From Halorussus lipolyticus (lineage in GTDB: Archaea; Halobacteriota; Halobacteria; Halobacteriales; Haladaptataceae): a stretch of 64,000 nucleotides of DNA. Below the pieces are notes generated by a model that was not told the DNA's origin, searched no databases, and saw only the letters and a list, made by a program, of their open reading frames with translations. Numbering within the stretch: position 1 is the first letter of the stretch; every line of letters begins with the position of its first letter. The stretch spans positions 682,001-746,000 of the forward strand of contig NZ_CP119804.1 of the NCBI RefSeq assembly GCF_029338375.1, given 5' to 3'. Of the stretch, positions 1-8,141 are shown piece by piece. A program made the position numbers and the translations under genes.

Positions 1-22
1 CGACTGCGCGACACGCCCAAAT

Positions 23-286
23 ATGTCCTCCGATGCGCCGCCCTCCTCAGATTCGGCCTCGATTTCGGCCCGCGATGCCCTCGAATACGCCACCCGCGAC
101 GAGATGCTGAAACTCTACGGTGTTCTGGTCGTCGGATGGGTCGGGATGCTGGTCGGTCAGTTCGCCATCTCTGCCCGGAACTCGTTCGTCTCGTTCGTGG
201 GCATCTTCGTCGTCCTCGGCAGTGTCGTCGCGTTTCTGGTCGGCGTCGTCGCAATCGCCCGTAAACTGCTGGTCGAAGCCAGCTAA
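23..286 (+). CDS. small two-helix membrane protein
   Basis: An 87-residue protein with a Ser/Asp-rich N-terminus of about 25 residues. Two hydrophobic segments follow, at about residues 33-50 (LYGVLVVGWVGMLVGQF) and 56-80, so it is probably a small integral membrane protein. No family is recognised and no catalytic motif is visible. It is convergent with the old yellow enzyme gene, and the two stop codons overlap by three bases. Function unknown. Acidic N-terminal composition and codon use fit a real haloarchaeal gene. Confidence 0.7.
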   Translation: MSSDAPPSSDSASISARDALEYATRDEMLKLYGVLVVGWVGMLVGQFAISARNSFVSFVGIFVVLGSVVAFLVGVVAIARKLLVEAS

Positions 287-1380
287 TTTCCGACCGCGCG
301 CCGGTACTGGAGGGGCCACTCGATGTCGTCGTCAACGCCCAACTCCTCGCCAGCGTGGAGCGCGAAGTAGGGGTCTCTGAGGTGTTCCCGGCCGACGATG
401 GCGAGGTCCGCCCGGCCGTTCCGAATCAGCGCGTCGGCCTGCGCGGGTTCCGAAATCCCGCCGACAGCGCCGACGAGCGCGTCGGTCTCCTCGGCCACTC
501 GCTCGGCGTAGCGCACCTGATAGTTCGGGCCGGTCTGGGGAATCTGCTGGTCGGGGTGGATGCCCCCGGCGCTCACGTCCACGAGGTCGGCACCTGCCTC
601 CGCGAGGAGGGGCGCGAGTCTGGCGGTGTCCTCGACGGTCCACGACTCGCGGTCCGGAAGCCAGTCGGTGGCCGAGACCCGGACGAACACGGGCTTGTCG
701 CCCGGCCAGACCTCGCGGACCTCGGAGACGATTTCGCGGACGAGACGAGTTCGGCCTTCGAAGTCGCCGCCGTACTCGTCGTCGCGGCGGTTCGTCGCTG
801 GCGAGAGGAATTCGTGGAGGAGGTAGCCGTGGGCCGCGTGGACCTCCGCGATTTCGAAGCCGGCGTCCCGAGCACGCTCTGCTCCGGCGACGAAGGCGTC
901 CTTGACCGCAGAGATGTCGTCGGCGTCCATCCGCGCGGTCTGGGGCGGTTCGTCGTCCTCGAAGGGGTAGGGTACCTCGCTCGGCGCGATGGTCTCCCAT
1001 CCGCCCTCGTCGGGTTGGAGGGGTTCGCTCCCGTCCCACGGCGGCGTCTTGCTGGCCTTCCGGCCGGCGTGGGCCAACTGGATTGCCGGGGTTGCTCCTC
1101 GGTCGGAGATGAACTCCGCGATGGGGGCGAGGGCCTCGGCATGGTCGTCGCTCCAGATGCCGAGGTCGTCGGGCGAGATGCGTCCTCGGGGTTCGACCGC
1201 GGTGGCCTCGGTCATCACGATGCCTGCGCCGCCAGTGGCCCGACTCCCGAGGTGGACCTGATGCCAGTCGGTGGCGAGACCGTCGCCCTCACAGGAGTAC
1301 TGACACATCGGCGAGACCATCACGCGATTTCGGACTTCGGTTCCGCGAATCGACAGCGGACTGAATAGGTGGTCGCTCAT
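283..1380 (-). CDS. NADPH dehydrogenase, old yellow enzyme family (YqjM-like)
   Basis: A 365-residue FMN-dependent TIM-barrel ene-reductase, the usual length for the YqjM class. The N-terminus carries the class signature SPMCQYS, placing Cys26 and Tyr28 exactly as in Bacillus YqjM. The substrate-binding histidine pair lies in HAAHGYLLHEF, and the FMN-binding segment DLAIVGREHLRDPYF is near the C-terminus. Family members reduce activated C=C bonds of enals, enones and maleimides with NAD(P)H, and they often serve in oxidative or xenobiotic stress. The physiological substrate is unknown. A 25-bp tandem repeat lies just upstream of its start. Confidence 0.93.
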   Translation of the reverse strand: MSDHLFSPLSIRGTEVRNRVMVSPMCQYSCEGDGLATDWHQVHLGSRATGGAGIVMTEATAVEPRGRISPDDLGIWSDDHAEALAPIAEFISDRGATPAIQLAHAGRKASKTPPWDGSEPLQPDEGGWETIAPSEVPYPFEDDEPPQTARMDADDISAVKDAFVAGAERARDAGFEIAEVHAAHGYLLHEFLSPATNRRDDEYGGDFEGRTRLVREIVSEVREVWPGDKPVFVRVSATDWLPDRESWTVEDTARLAPLLAEAGADLVDVSAGGIHPDQQIPQTGPNYQVRYAERVAEETDALVGAVGGISEPAQADALIRNGRADLAIVGREHLRDPYFALHAGEELGVDDDIEWPLQYRRAVGN

Positions 1381-1447
1381 CGGCCCACACTCGGGGCCGG
1401 GAATCTGAAAGGTCTCCGCTCGCCCACGTTTCTTGCCGGGGGTGCCG

Positions 1448-1522
1448 TTCCCTGCCGTGGATGTCGTCAGGGTTCCCTGCCGTGGGTTTCGTCAGGGTTC
1501 CCTGACGTGGGTTTCGTCAGGG
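1448..1522. repeat. 25-bp tandem repeat, three units
   Basis: Three head-to-tail units at 1448-1472, 1473-1497 and 1498-1522. Each starts TTCCCTG and ends GTCAGGG, with one or two substitutions between units. Where units abut, CAGGG-TT-CCCTG makes a short palindrome. The array lies in the divergent intergenic space between the old yellow enzyme and the DUF7504-like gene. It is not coding. Confidence 0.9.
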
Positions 1523-1584
1523 TCCCCCGCTGAGGTACCGTCGAGGTTCTTTGTCGGCGGTCGCAGGACGTTTTTCAGATGTCC

Positions 1585-1597
1585 GAAATACTTATTG
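1585..1597 (+). promoter_or_regulatory. TATA-box promoter for the DUF7504-like gene
   Basis: The AT-rich motif GAAATACTTATTG is centred about 30 bp before the ATG at 1624. This is the spacing expected for an archaeal TATA box driving a leaderless transcript. It supports the internal ATG at 1624 over the in-frame start at 1579, which would lie upstream of or inside the box. Confidence 0.6.
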
Positions 1598-1623
1598 CAC
1601 TTCTCGCCGTTATTGGTGAATTA

Positions 1624-2373
1624 ATGTGTGGGGAGGAACGAAGGGGGAGTTCGAAAGCGACAGCGCGATTTCGCCATCGGTTGGCCGACCTCAAGCGAAA
1701 CGGATGCAATATCCTGCTGGTCGGCACCGACGCGCTGGATTCGGCCTGCGAGCGACTCTTGGGAGAGTCGAGCGCCGGGCCGCGATACCGACTGTTCGTA
1801 ACCACCGACGCCGGACCGCCGAGGGCACACGCGAGGCTCAAAGCGGTCCAGTCGGGACCGTATAGCGACGCCGCCGCGGTGGTGGACTGGGACGCCGACG
1901 TCCGAGGAGGCACCGCGACCAAACGCAGTCACACCGACCGCGAGGACTTCGACTCGCTGAGCGGGACCGGCCTGCGAGACTCTGGTGGCCCGTCGTTCCG
2001 CCAGCGCTCGGTCGATACCGGCGACCTCAGGGACCTCGGCACGGCCGTCGAGGAGGCCATCGAGGAGTTCCACGAGCAGGCCAACGGTCTCTCGCCGGCA
2101 GAGCTACGGCTCTGCTTCGATTCGGTGACGCCGCTGGTCGCCGACCGCGAGGCCCGAGACGTGCGCCGGTTCCTGCTAGGGTTGACCGAGACGGTCGAGA
2201 AGTACGACGGGATGGCCCACTACCACCTGCCCAGCGAGTACGACTCCGAGACGGTCGCGGAGTTAGAACCGCTGTTCGACGCGGTGGTCGAGGTCCGCCA
2301 CGCCGACGGCGAGGTAGAGCAACGCTGGCACCTTCAGGACCCCGAAATCACGACCGATTGGGTGCCCCTGTAG
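1624..2373 (+). CDS. DUF7504-like haloarchaeal protein
   Basis: A 249-residue soluble protein from the preferred ATG (MCGEERRG), chosen because a TATA box sits about 30 bp upstream. The N-terminal third has a NILLVGTDALDSACERLL beta-strand/turn resembling the nucleotide-binding-like core of haloarchaeal DUF7504 proteins, which are distant RecA/KaiC relatives without a clear Walker A. The C-terminal half, with LRLCFDSVTPLV and then RFLLGLTETVEKYDGMAHYHLP, matches the Walker-B-like region of that family. The end contains a DAVVEVRHADGEVEQRW strand. These proteins are presumed regulatory or signalling. The window has a second, shorter member at 37084. Confidence 0.75.
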   Translation: MCGEERRGSSKATARFRHRLADLKRNGCNILLVGTDALDSACERLLGESSAGPRYRLFVTTDAGPPRAHARLKAVQSGPYSDAAAVVDWDADVRGGTATKRSHTDREDFDSLSGTGLRDSGGPSFRQRSVDTGDLRDLGTAVEEAIEEFHEQANGLSPAELRLCFDSVTPLVADREARDVRRFLLGLTETVEKYDGMAHYHLPSEYDSETVAELEPLFDAVVEVRHADGEVEQRWHLQDPEITTDWVPL

Positions 2374-2436
2374 GACGACCGATTGGTGGCTCTGTCGTCG
2401 CTTCGAGTCGTTCGGACGACACCGAAGCTTTCGGTC

Positions 2437-3210
2437 TCAACCCTTCGCGCCGCTCCCTGCGGCGACTTTCTGGCCGCGGTCGCGTTCGTGGCCGACGAAC
2501 CACCTGTACTCTTCGAGGAGTCGCTTCCAGACTTTGGGGTCTGCACCCGGCGAATTCCGGTTTATCTCCCGAATTCGGCGGAGGTCACGCTCGGCGAGTC
2601 GGTCGAAGTGAGGCTTGCTGAGTAGTTCCCGGATGCCGCGGGACTCCTCGGTGCCCTCGATGCGCTGTTTCCGGCGTTCGCGGTCCTCGGCGACGAGTTC
2701 TCGGGGACTGAGGCTGTAGTAGTAGGATTCGAAGACGGGATACCAACCGCCGCTGACCGCCCGATTCGTGCAGGCCAACAGGGTCGAGCGGACCGCTTCG
2801 CGGGAGGGTCGGTCCGACTCGTCGCCGGCAGGTCGGGCCTGTTCGACCGCGGCATCGACCAGCGCGTCGTGGGCCGACAACAGCGTTCGGAGTTCGTCCA
2901 CTCGCTCGCCGAGTTTCTCGGCCGTCTTGACCCGAAAGAGTTGCTCGGCGTCCTCGTCGTGCTTGAGGTACTTGCCCTTGGCGTCGTCCTCGTATTCGCG
3001 GGCCAAAAAGTAGCTCTCGTTGAGACCGACCAGCGACTTGAGGTAGGCCGACTTCTCGTCGTCGGCCTCGACGGGCAGGCGGACGACCTTCTGGCCGGCC
3101 GTCGAGAGCGCTTCGAGGAATCGCTCGCCGTCGTAGCGGACGTAGTTGTAACGTCCGTCGTTCTCCTCGACGAGGTACTTCGAGCCCGTAAAGAACGCTT
3201 TCGACACCAT
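2437..3210 (-). CDS. conserved hypothetical protein
   Basis: A 257-residue soluble, highly charged protein that I do not recognise. It starts MVSKAFFTGSKYLVEE. The middle is helix-rich (AEKLGERVDELRTLLSAHDALVDAA), followed by an aromatic stretch GGWYPVFESYYYSLS and a basic helical tail with ERRKQRIEG and LRRIREINRN. There is no signal peptide, membrane segment or metal-binding cluster. On the coding strand a TATA-like GGTATAATTTC lies about 25 bp before the ATG, which suggests a leaderless mRNA. Composition is typical of the replicon. Confidence 0.8.
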   Translation of the reverse strand: MVSKAFFTGSKYLVEENDGRYNYVRYDGERFLEALSTAGQKVVRLPVEADDEKSAYLKSLVGLNESYFLAREYEDDAKGKYLKHDEDAEQLFRVKTAEKLGERVDELRTLLSAHDALVDAAVEQARPAGDESDRPSREAVRSTLLACTNRAVSGGWYPVFESYYYSLSPRELVAEDRERRKQRIEGTEESRGIRELLSKPHFDRLAERDLRRIREINRNSPGADPKVWKRLLEEYRWFVGHERDRGQKVAAGSGAKG

Positions 3211-3305
3211 CTAGTGTTACCTGTGACAAGAAATTATACCGTAATAAACCTCCCGTGGATTATCAACCGCGAGAATCGACCGGGGAGAACCGAGTCGAGA
3301 CGAGG

Positions 3306-3839
3306 CTACCAGAGCGTGAGCGAATCGTGGGCCAGCAGTCCGTCGATGGCGTGAGCGCGGGTTTCGAGGCCCACCAGTTGCTCGCGGAGCAGGTGGCCGG
3401 TGGCGTGGTCGCCGAGGCCCTCGGCTAGTTCGATGTGACTGCTGACGCTCTCTACGAGGTCGCCGTAGGCTTCGAGGTCGCTTTCGAGCGAGGCCCGCGC
3501 GTCGTAGACGTCCTCGCCCTCGAAGGGGACCGGACTGTGGCGCTCCAGCGCGGCCGGGCCGGTCACGGGCACCCCGCCGATTTCCCCGATTCGGCGGGCC
3601 AGCGCGTCGGCGTGGCGCTCGGCCTCGTCGGCGGCCTCGGCGAAGAACCGCCGGAGTTCGTCGGCCTGCGCGCCCGAGAGGGTCCAGTAGTGCTTGCGGA
3701 GTTGGTGATAGAGGACGTAGGTCGCCGAGAGGTCGGCGTTCAGGGCCTCTACGACCTGCTGGGCTTTCTCGGGGTCGAATCGGACCGCGTTTCCTTCGAC
3801 GGTGCCGGCCTGCTGGCGCACCTGTCGCTGTTGGCTCAT
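3306..3839 (-). CDS. dpsA: Dps-family DNA-protecting ferritin (DpsA-like)
   Basis: A 177-residue protein of the Dps/bacterioferritin-like four-helix family, the length of haloarchaeal DpsA. The intersubunit ferroxidase ligands are recognisable. The first helix has LRKHYWTLSG, and the second has FFAEAADEAERHADALARRI, giving the H...D/E...E pattern followed by GG(V)PV. Dps dodecamers oxidise Fe(II) and store it, limiting Fenton damage. I chose MSQQRQ as start: a GGAGG-like Shine-Dalgarno and a CTTAAG TATA-like motif lie upstream. A longer in-frame opening at 3908 would pass through that promoter. A second, Dps-like gene in this window is broken by an insertion (52955-55108). Confidence 0.92.
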   Translation of the reverse strand: MSQQRQVRQQAGTVEGNAVRFDPEKAQQVVEALNADLSATYVLYHQLRKHYWTLSGAQADELRRFFAEAADEAERHADALARRIGEIGGVPVTGPAALERHSPVPFEGEDVYDARASLESDLEAYGDLVESVSSHIELAEGLGDHATGHLLREQLVGLETRAHAIDGLLAHDSLTLW

Positions 3840-4210
3840 GTGGGTTGCTCCTCCTGAACCGGGTACCATCGGCGGGCGCTTAAGCCTACTCGCGGATTGG
3901 ACGGACACGAGCAGAATCGATATTCGCGAACCGGCGCGCGGTGGTGCGACGCTGGTGGCGTCCCGCCTTGCGTGCGAGGGACGAGCGAACAGCGTGAGCG
4001 AGGAGGTTGGTGAGGCGTGAGGCCCGCGGTTGCGATGCGGGCGGTGCCGTGCGGGAGACGCCTTGACTCACGCCTGACGCTCGCTTTAGTCCCGTTTCAC
4101 CATCAGTTGCTCCGACGAGCAGTCTCGTCTTCGGCTCCGCATCGCTCCGAAACAACAGACAACGACTTATAATTCTAAAAGACAATGGGAGATTTCCTAA
4201 AGAACGATTC
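3840..4210. other. 371-bp intergenic region with GC-rich hairpin sequence
   Basis: No convincing gene is present. The dps promoter is at the low-coordinate end. Positions 3930-4085 are very GC-rich with nested inverted repeats: GGCGTGAG (4014-4021) pairs with CTCACGCC (4067-4074), and GCCCGC (4022-4027) pairs with GCGGGC (4037-4042). A run reading GAGCGAACAGCGTGAGCGAGG precedes them. From 4140 the sequence becomes AT-rich toward the end of the nitrilase gene. It could be a transcription terminator/attenuator or a dispersed repeat. Confidence 0.45.
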
Positions 4211-5023
4211 TCAATTCTTAGAGTCATCTAGAACAGGGATGAACTCCCGGCACTCCGCCAGCACTGCCGGGTCCAAGTCGGCAATCAAATCGCGCTCGCT
4301 CCGGTTCAACCCGGCCTGCACGCTCCCGTCGGGCCGAACCACTCGCGAGCGTCCGGCGTACTCCGTCGGGTCGCCGACCGTACTCCGACCGGTCCGGCCC
4401 GCGCCGACGACCCAGCGAACGCCGTCGAGGGCGCGAGCGCGGACGAGGAGCTTCCAATTTTGACTGTGGACAGCGGGCCACGCGCCGACGACGAACAGCG
4501 CGTCCACCTCTGGGGTGGCGAAGGCCGCGCTCTCGCCGACGAAATTGAGGTCGTAGCAGGTCAGCAGGGCCGTCGTCCCCACAGGCGTCTCGACGGTGAC
4601 GCGCTCACGGCCGGGTTCGAGGACCTCGCGCTCGTTCGCCCAGAGGTGGCGCTTGCGGTAGACCGTCGAGTCGCCGTCAGGGTGAAGGTACGCCGCGGCG
4701 TTGTAGTAGTTCGAGTTCCCGGCCTCGGCGAACCCGACGAGGAGCGCGGTGTCCTCCTCGACCGCGAGATTTCGGAGGCGGGTCAGCACCTCGCCGTCGC
4801 GGGCCAGCGCAGTCTCCCGGATTCGTTCGTCGCCAGCGAACCCGGTCAGCGCGTACTCGGGGAACAGCGCCACGTCCACGTCGGTGGGGAGACCGGCCAC
4901 GCGCTCCTCGACGGTTTCGAGGTTCGCGGCCACGTCGAGGTCTGCGACGGCCATCTGGCACGCTGAGACCGTCGGGATGGCTTCTGGCGGGTCGGCGGCG
5001 GAATCGTCGTCGGCGTCGGTCAT
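4211..5023 (-). CDS. carbon-nitrogen hydrolase (nitrilase superfamily)
   Basis: A 270-residue alpha-beta-beta-alpha hydrolase. The catalytic triad is complete: Glu56 in LFPEYALTGF, Lys124 in VYRKRHLWANE and the nucleophile Cys156 in LLTCYDLNF. Members hydrolyse amide C-N bonds in omega-amides, carbamoyl compounds or cyanides. The exact substrate here is unclear, and the sequence looks closer to omega-amidase/Nit-type than to true nitrilases. No signal peptide, so cytoplasmic. It is divergently transcribed from the aldehyde dehydrogenase with an AT-rich shared promoter gap. Confidence 0.9.
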   Translation of the reverse strand: MTDADDDSAADPPEAIPTVSACQMAVADLDVAANLETVEERVAGLPTDVDVALFPEYALTGFAGDERIRETALARDGEVLTRLRNLAVEEDTALLVGFAEAGNSNYYNAAAYLHPDGDSTVYRKRHLWANEREVLEPGRERVTVETPVGTTALLTCYDLNFVGESAAFATPEVDALFVVGAWPAVHSQNWKLLVRARALDGVRWVVGAGRTGRSTVGDPTEYAGRSRVVRPDGSVQAGLNRSERDLIADLDPAVLAECREFIPVLDDSKN

Positions 5024-5110
5024 TGTCGGGTGGTGGCGGGCGCGAGAGAAAAAGCATCATTAATCCAATTTTGAGTAAATATTTTACCCGCGGAGCGCCA
5101 AGTGGGGTGT

Positions 5111-6541
5111 ATGTCACAACAACCACTCCAGCGTCGAGAACGTCTCTACATCGACGGCGAATGGCTCGACGCCGACGACGTACTCGAAGTCACCGACCTC
5201 GCGGACGGCGGGTCGTTCGCGCAGGTCGCGTCAGCGAGTCCCGAGCAGGCCGACGACGCGCTGGCCGCCGCCCAGTCCGCGCAGGCCGAGATGCGCGAGA
5301 CGACGATTCCCGAGCGCGCCGAGTGGATGGACCAAATCGCCGACGGCCTGCTGGAGCGCAAGGAGGAACTCGCCGAGGTCATCGTCCGCGAGGCCGGCAA
5401 GCCCATCTCCTCGGCCCGCGGCGAAGTCGAGTCCGCCGCCGAGCGGTTCCGCCGCGCCAAGGAGGAGGTCCGCGCACTCAAAGGCGAGTTCCGCGAGGGA
5501 ACCACCGACGGTCACGAGGGGTGGAAGGCCATCGTCAAACACGAACCCGTCGGCACCGTGCTGGCCATCACGCCCTACAACTACCCCCTCTCGACCACCG
5601 CGCTGTCGGTCGCACCCGCCATGGCTGGTGGGAACTCGGTCATCCTCAAGCCCGCCAGCGACACCCCCGTCAGCGCCGCGATTCTGGCCGACGTGGTTTC
5701 GGAGGTGGACCTGCCGGACGGCGCGTTCAACTTCGTGCCCGGTAGCGCCAGCGACATCGGCGACGTCCTCTCGGGCGACGACCGCATCAACGCCATCTCG
5801 ATGACTGGTTCCAGCGGGGCCGGCAAGCACGTCGCCAAGGAGAGCGGCATGGTGAATCTCCACATGGAACTGGGCGGTAACGCCCCGGCAGTCGTCTTCC
5901 CCGACGCCGACTTGGCCGACGTGGCGGGCCAGTGCGCCAAGGGGTCGTTCAAGTACGCCGGACAGCGGTGTTCCGCCGTGAGCCGCGTGCTGGCCCACGA
6001 GGAGGTCCACGACGAAATCGTGGACCTCCTCGAAGCCGAGATGGACAGTTGGCAACCCGGCGACCTGTTCGAGGACGACACCACGATGGGGCCGCTCATC
6101 AACGAGGGCCAAGCCGAGTGGGTCGAGGAACTGGTCGAGGACGCCGTGGAGAAGGGTGCTGACCTCGTTCGGGGCGGCGAGCGCGACGGCATTCACTTCG
6201 AACCGACCCTGCTGGCGAACGTGCCCCACGACGCCCGAATCGTCCACGAGGAGCAATTCGGTCCCGTCGCGGCCGTCACGACCTTCGAGGACGAACAGCA
6301 GGCCATCGAGATTGCGAACCGCGGGGACCTCGCGCTCGACGCCTCGGTCTTTACGAAGGACTACGACCGCGCGATGGAACTTGGCGAGAAGTTGGACGCG
6401 GGCGCGGTCCGCATCAACGGCGCGCCTAGCCACGGACTCGGCGACATCCCCTTCGGCGGCAACAAGGCCTCCGGTATCGGTCGGCAGGGGCTTCACACGA
6501 CCATCGAGGAGATGGTCCGCGAGAAGAGCATCATCCTCTAA
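5111..6541 (+). CDS. NAD(P)-dependent aldehyde dehydrogenase
   Basis: A 476-residue member of the aldehyde dehydrogenase superfamily at full length. Catalytic residues are visible: Asn157 (TPYNYPL), Lys180 (ILKPAS), general base Glu253 (HMELGGNAP) and nucleophile Cys287 (AGQRCSA). The overall pattern, including FNFVPGSAS and NGAPSHGLGDIPFGG, resembles the non-phosphorylating glyceraldehyde-3-phosphate/lactaldehyde dehydrogenase group. The natural aldehyde is uncertain. I chose the ATG at 5111 rather than an in-frame GTG three codons earlier. An AT-rich TAAATATTTTA promoter element lies about 25-30 bp upstream. Confidence 0.92.
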   Translation: MSQQPLQRRERLYIDGEWLDADDVLEVTDLADGGSFAQVASASPEQADDALAAAQSAQAEMRETTIPERAEWMDQIADGLLERKEELAEVIVREAGKPISSARGEVESAAERFRRAKEEVRALKGEFREGTTDGHEGWKAIVKHEPVGTVLAITPYNYPLSTTALSVAPAMAGGNSVILKPASDTPVSAAILADVVSEVDLPDGAFNFVPGSASDIGDVLSGDDRINAISMTGSSGAGKHVAKESGMVNLHMELGGNAPAVVFPDADLADVAGQCAKGSFKYAGQRCSAVSRVLAHEEVHDEIVDLLEAEMDSWQPGDLFEDDTTMGPLINEGQAEWVEELVEDAVEKGADLVRGGERDGIHFEPTLLANVPHDARIVHEEQFGPVAAVTTFEDEQQAIEIANRGDLALDASVFTKDYDRAMELGEKLDAGAVRINGAPSHGLGDIPFGGNKASGIGRQGLHTTIEEMVREKSIIL

Positions 6542-6583
6542 GCGCGGGACAGATTCGACTAACTTCGCCACTTCACTACTTCT

Positions 6584-7837
6584 CTACTTCTCGTCGGAGT
6601 CCAGTATCCGCCGGAGTCGCTCGGCCAGCGACTCGCGGAGGCCGCGGGGTCCCGACGAGTCGGAACGGGAGTCCGGCGGGCGTTGCGCTCCGATTCCGCC
6701 GGATTTCCGCACTCCCGAGTTCAGGCCCGGATACGGAAACCGGTGTGCGCGCCACGACTCGGGGAAGGTGTGTCGGTCCGGTCGGTCGAGTGGTTGCCCG
6801 GCGACGGTTTCGGCGTCGGCCCGCGAGTAGACCGCGCCGTCGGCGTGGAACAGGCCGTTGACTCGGCCCTTCTCGCGGGGATTCCGGAGGTACGCCGGGC
6901 GGAGCATCAGACTCCAGAAGAAGTCGCCGTCGATAGTGGGCCTCTCGTCACGGTTGTTGGCGTCCTCCTCGCGGAGGTCCCGCATCGTCGGCGCGAGACT
7001 GGCGAGGTTGGGCGCGAATCGGGAGGGCGGTTCTTCGAGGGTGCGTTGCCACTCGGTACACCAGAGGGGTTTGTCGGCGTCACCATCGCCGGCGTCGGCA
7101 GAGATTTCGTCGGCGAGTTCGCGCTGTTCGACAGCGTAGCGGCGCGCGGCGGTCGGATTCTTCGGGAGGTTCATGTGGAACTGGTAGGCGTCGAGACCAC
7201 GCAGTCCGCCGAGAGCGTCGGTGTCGTACAACCGGGCGAAGCGCACGTCCTTGGTCCCCATCGTGAGGAGCGCGTCGGGGGCTTGCCGGCGGACCGCGCG
7301 AAGCGCGTCAAGGACGAACTCCCGGCGGGGTCGGACCTCTCCGGGTTCGTTCATGATTTCGGTGGCGAGGAGGCGGGCGTCCTCGGCGAACTCCTGCGCC
7401 CACCGCCGAGCGAAGTGGATGGGCGAGCGAGCATACCCCTTCCAGTTTCGCGGTTGGAGAACTTCGGACCGGGAGGGAGAGTGGACCCCGAAGGCCTTCC
7501 GGGGGTCGGTCGCGCGGAGGTTCTCCTCGGTCGGCGGGGACTCCGGCGGGGCCTCGAACAGGACGACGATTGGTCGGATACCGCGGGCCTCGCAGGCGGT
7601 CAGGAAGTGTTCGACGTGGGCGAAGAAGGTCGGTCCCTCCTCGCGCCAGCACTCGTAGGAGGCCAACACCCGGAGACTGTTCAGGCCGAGGTCGGCGGCG
7701 TACCCGAGGTCACGCTCGACCAGCGGGTTGCTGTAGTCGGCCCACATCTGGTAGGCGTTCCAATCTTTCTGCGGGAGGTACACCGCGCCCTTCCGTCCTC
7801 GGAGTCGGGAGTCACTGTCCACGGGGTCGGGAGTCAC
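6584..7837 (-). CDS. GH5-like (clan GH-A) glycoside hydrolase
   Basis: A 417-residue TIM-barrel glycosidase homologue. The N-terminal strand reads RKGAVYLPQKDWNAYQMW. The acid/base is Glu164 in TEIMNEPGE and the nucleophile is Glu262 in LWCTEWQR, the clan GH-A pattern. There is no signal peptide, so it is probably intracellular. Substrate unknown; beta-mannan- or cellulose-type oligosaccharides are typical of the clan. The GTG start at 7837 falls inside a 22-bp tandem repeat, so the first dozen residues (MTPDPVDSDSRL) are repeat-encoded and the true start is uncertain. The C-terminal 50 residues are Ser/Arg/Pro-rich and look disordered. Confidence 0.82.
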   Translation of the reverse strand: MTPDPVDSDSRLRGRKGAVYLPQKDWNAYQMWADYSNPLVERDLGYAADLGLNSLRVLASYECWREEGPTFFAHVEHFLTACEARGIRPIVVLFEAPPESPPTEENLRATDPRKAFGVHSPSRSEVLQPRNWKGYARSPIHFARRWAQEFAEDARLLATEIMNEPGEVRPRREFVLDALRAVRRQAPDALLTMGTKDVRFARLYDTDALGGLRGLDAYQFHMNLPKNPTAARRYAVEQRELADEISADAGDGDADKPLWCTEWQRTLEEPPSRFAPNLASLAPTMRDLREEDANNRDERPTIDGDFFWSLMLRPAYLRNPREKGRVNGLFHADGAVYSRADAETVAGQPLDRPDRHTFPESWRAHRFPYPGLNSGVRKSGGIGAQRPPDSRSDSSGPRGLRESLAERLRRILDSDEK

Positions 7838-7892
7838 TGTCCACGGGGTCGGGAGTCACTGTCCACGGGGTCGGAAGTCACCGTCCACGGAG
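7805..7892. repeat. 22-bp tandem repeat, four units
   Basis: Units begin at 7805, 7827, 7849 and 7871. The first three are identical (TCGGGAGTCACTG followed by TCCACGGGG), and the fourth carries substitutions and a divergent end. The array straddles the start of the glycosidase gene and faces the origin region. A length of 22 is not a multiple of three, so gain or loss of a unit would shift any upstream reading frame. Confidence 0.95.
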
Positions 7893-7960
7893 AGGGTGAG
7901 TGAACCCGAGATAAAAACGTTCGGGCCTCGAAACAGGTGTTTGTCGTGCTATCTTGGACG

Positions 7961-8004
7961 TTTTGGTCTCGGGGAACTGGTCTTTTGGTCTCGGGGAACT
8001 GGTC
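7961..8004. repeat. perfect 22-bp direct duplication near the origin
   Basis: Two adjacent identical 22-bp units at 7961-7982 and 7983-8004 begin TTTTGGTCTCGGGG and end AACTGGTC. The unit length equals that of the neighbouring 7805-7892 array but the sequence differs. They sit between that array and the inverted origin elements, so they may be iteron-like. Confidence 0.9.
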
Positions 8005-8115
8005 TCGGTTCGTGTTGGATGCCCGTACTGTTCAAGCAGACGAACGCCACGCCGAACCGTGGTACGGATAACCACCATTTCCGCTGTTTCGTTTGTTTCG
8101 ATTCATTTATAAACT

Positions 8116-8141
8116 CCCCCACCCCAGCGTTCCGCTGAATC
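8116..8141 (-). other. origin recognition box-like element, left inverted copy
   Basis: A 26-bp element that is the perfect reverse complement of 8345-8370. Read on the minus strand it has TTCAGCGGAACGCTGGGG followed by a run of G. The TTC-n-GGAAC plus G-string architecture recalls archaeal ORB/mini-ORB sites bound by Orc1/Cdc6. A TTTATAAA tract adjoins it. Confidence 0.72.

Noticed and set aside
3802..4020. Small + strand frame ending in CEGRANSVSEEVGEA
   Set aside because: It crosses the dps promoter and a GC-rich repeat; similar peptides arise by translating such repeats.
7805..8004. CRISPR-like array
   Set aside because: Units are contiguous with no spacers, so this is a tandem repeat and not a CRISPR.
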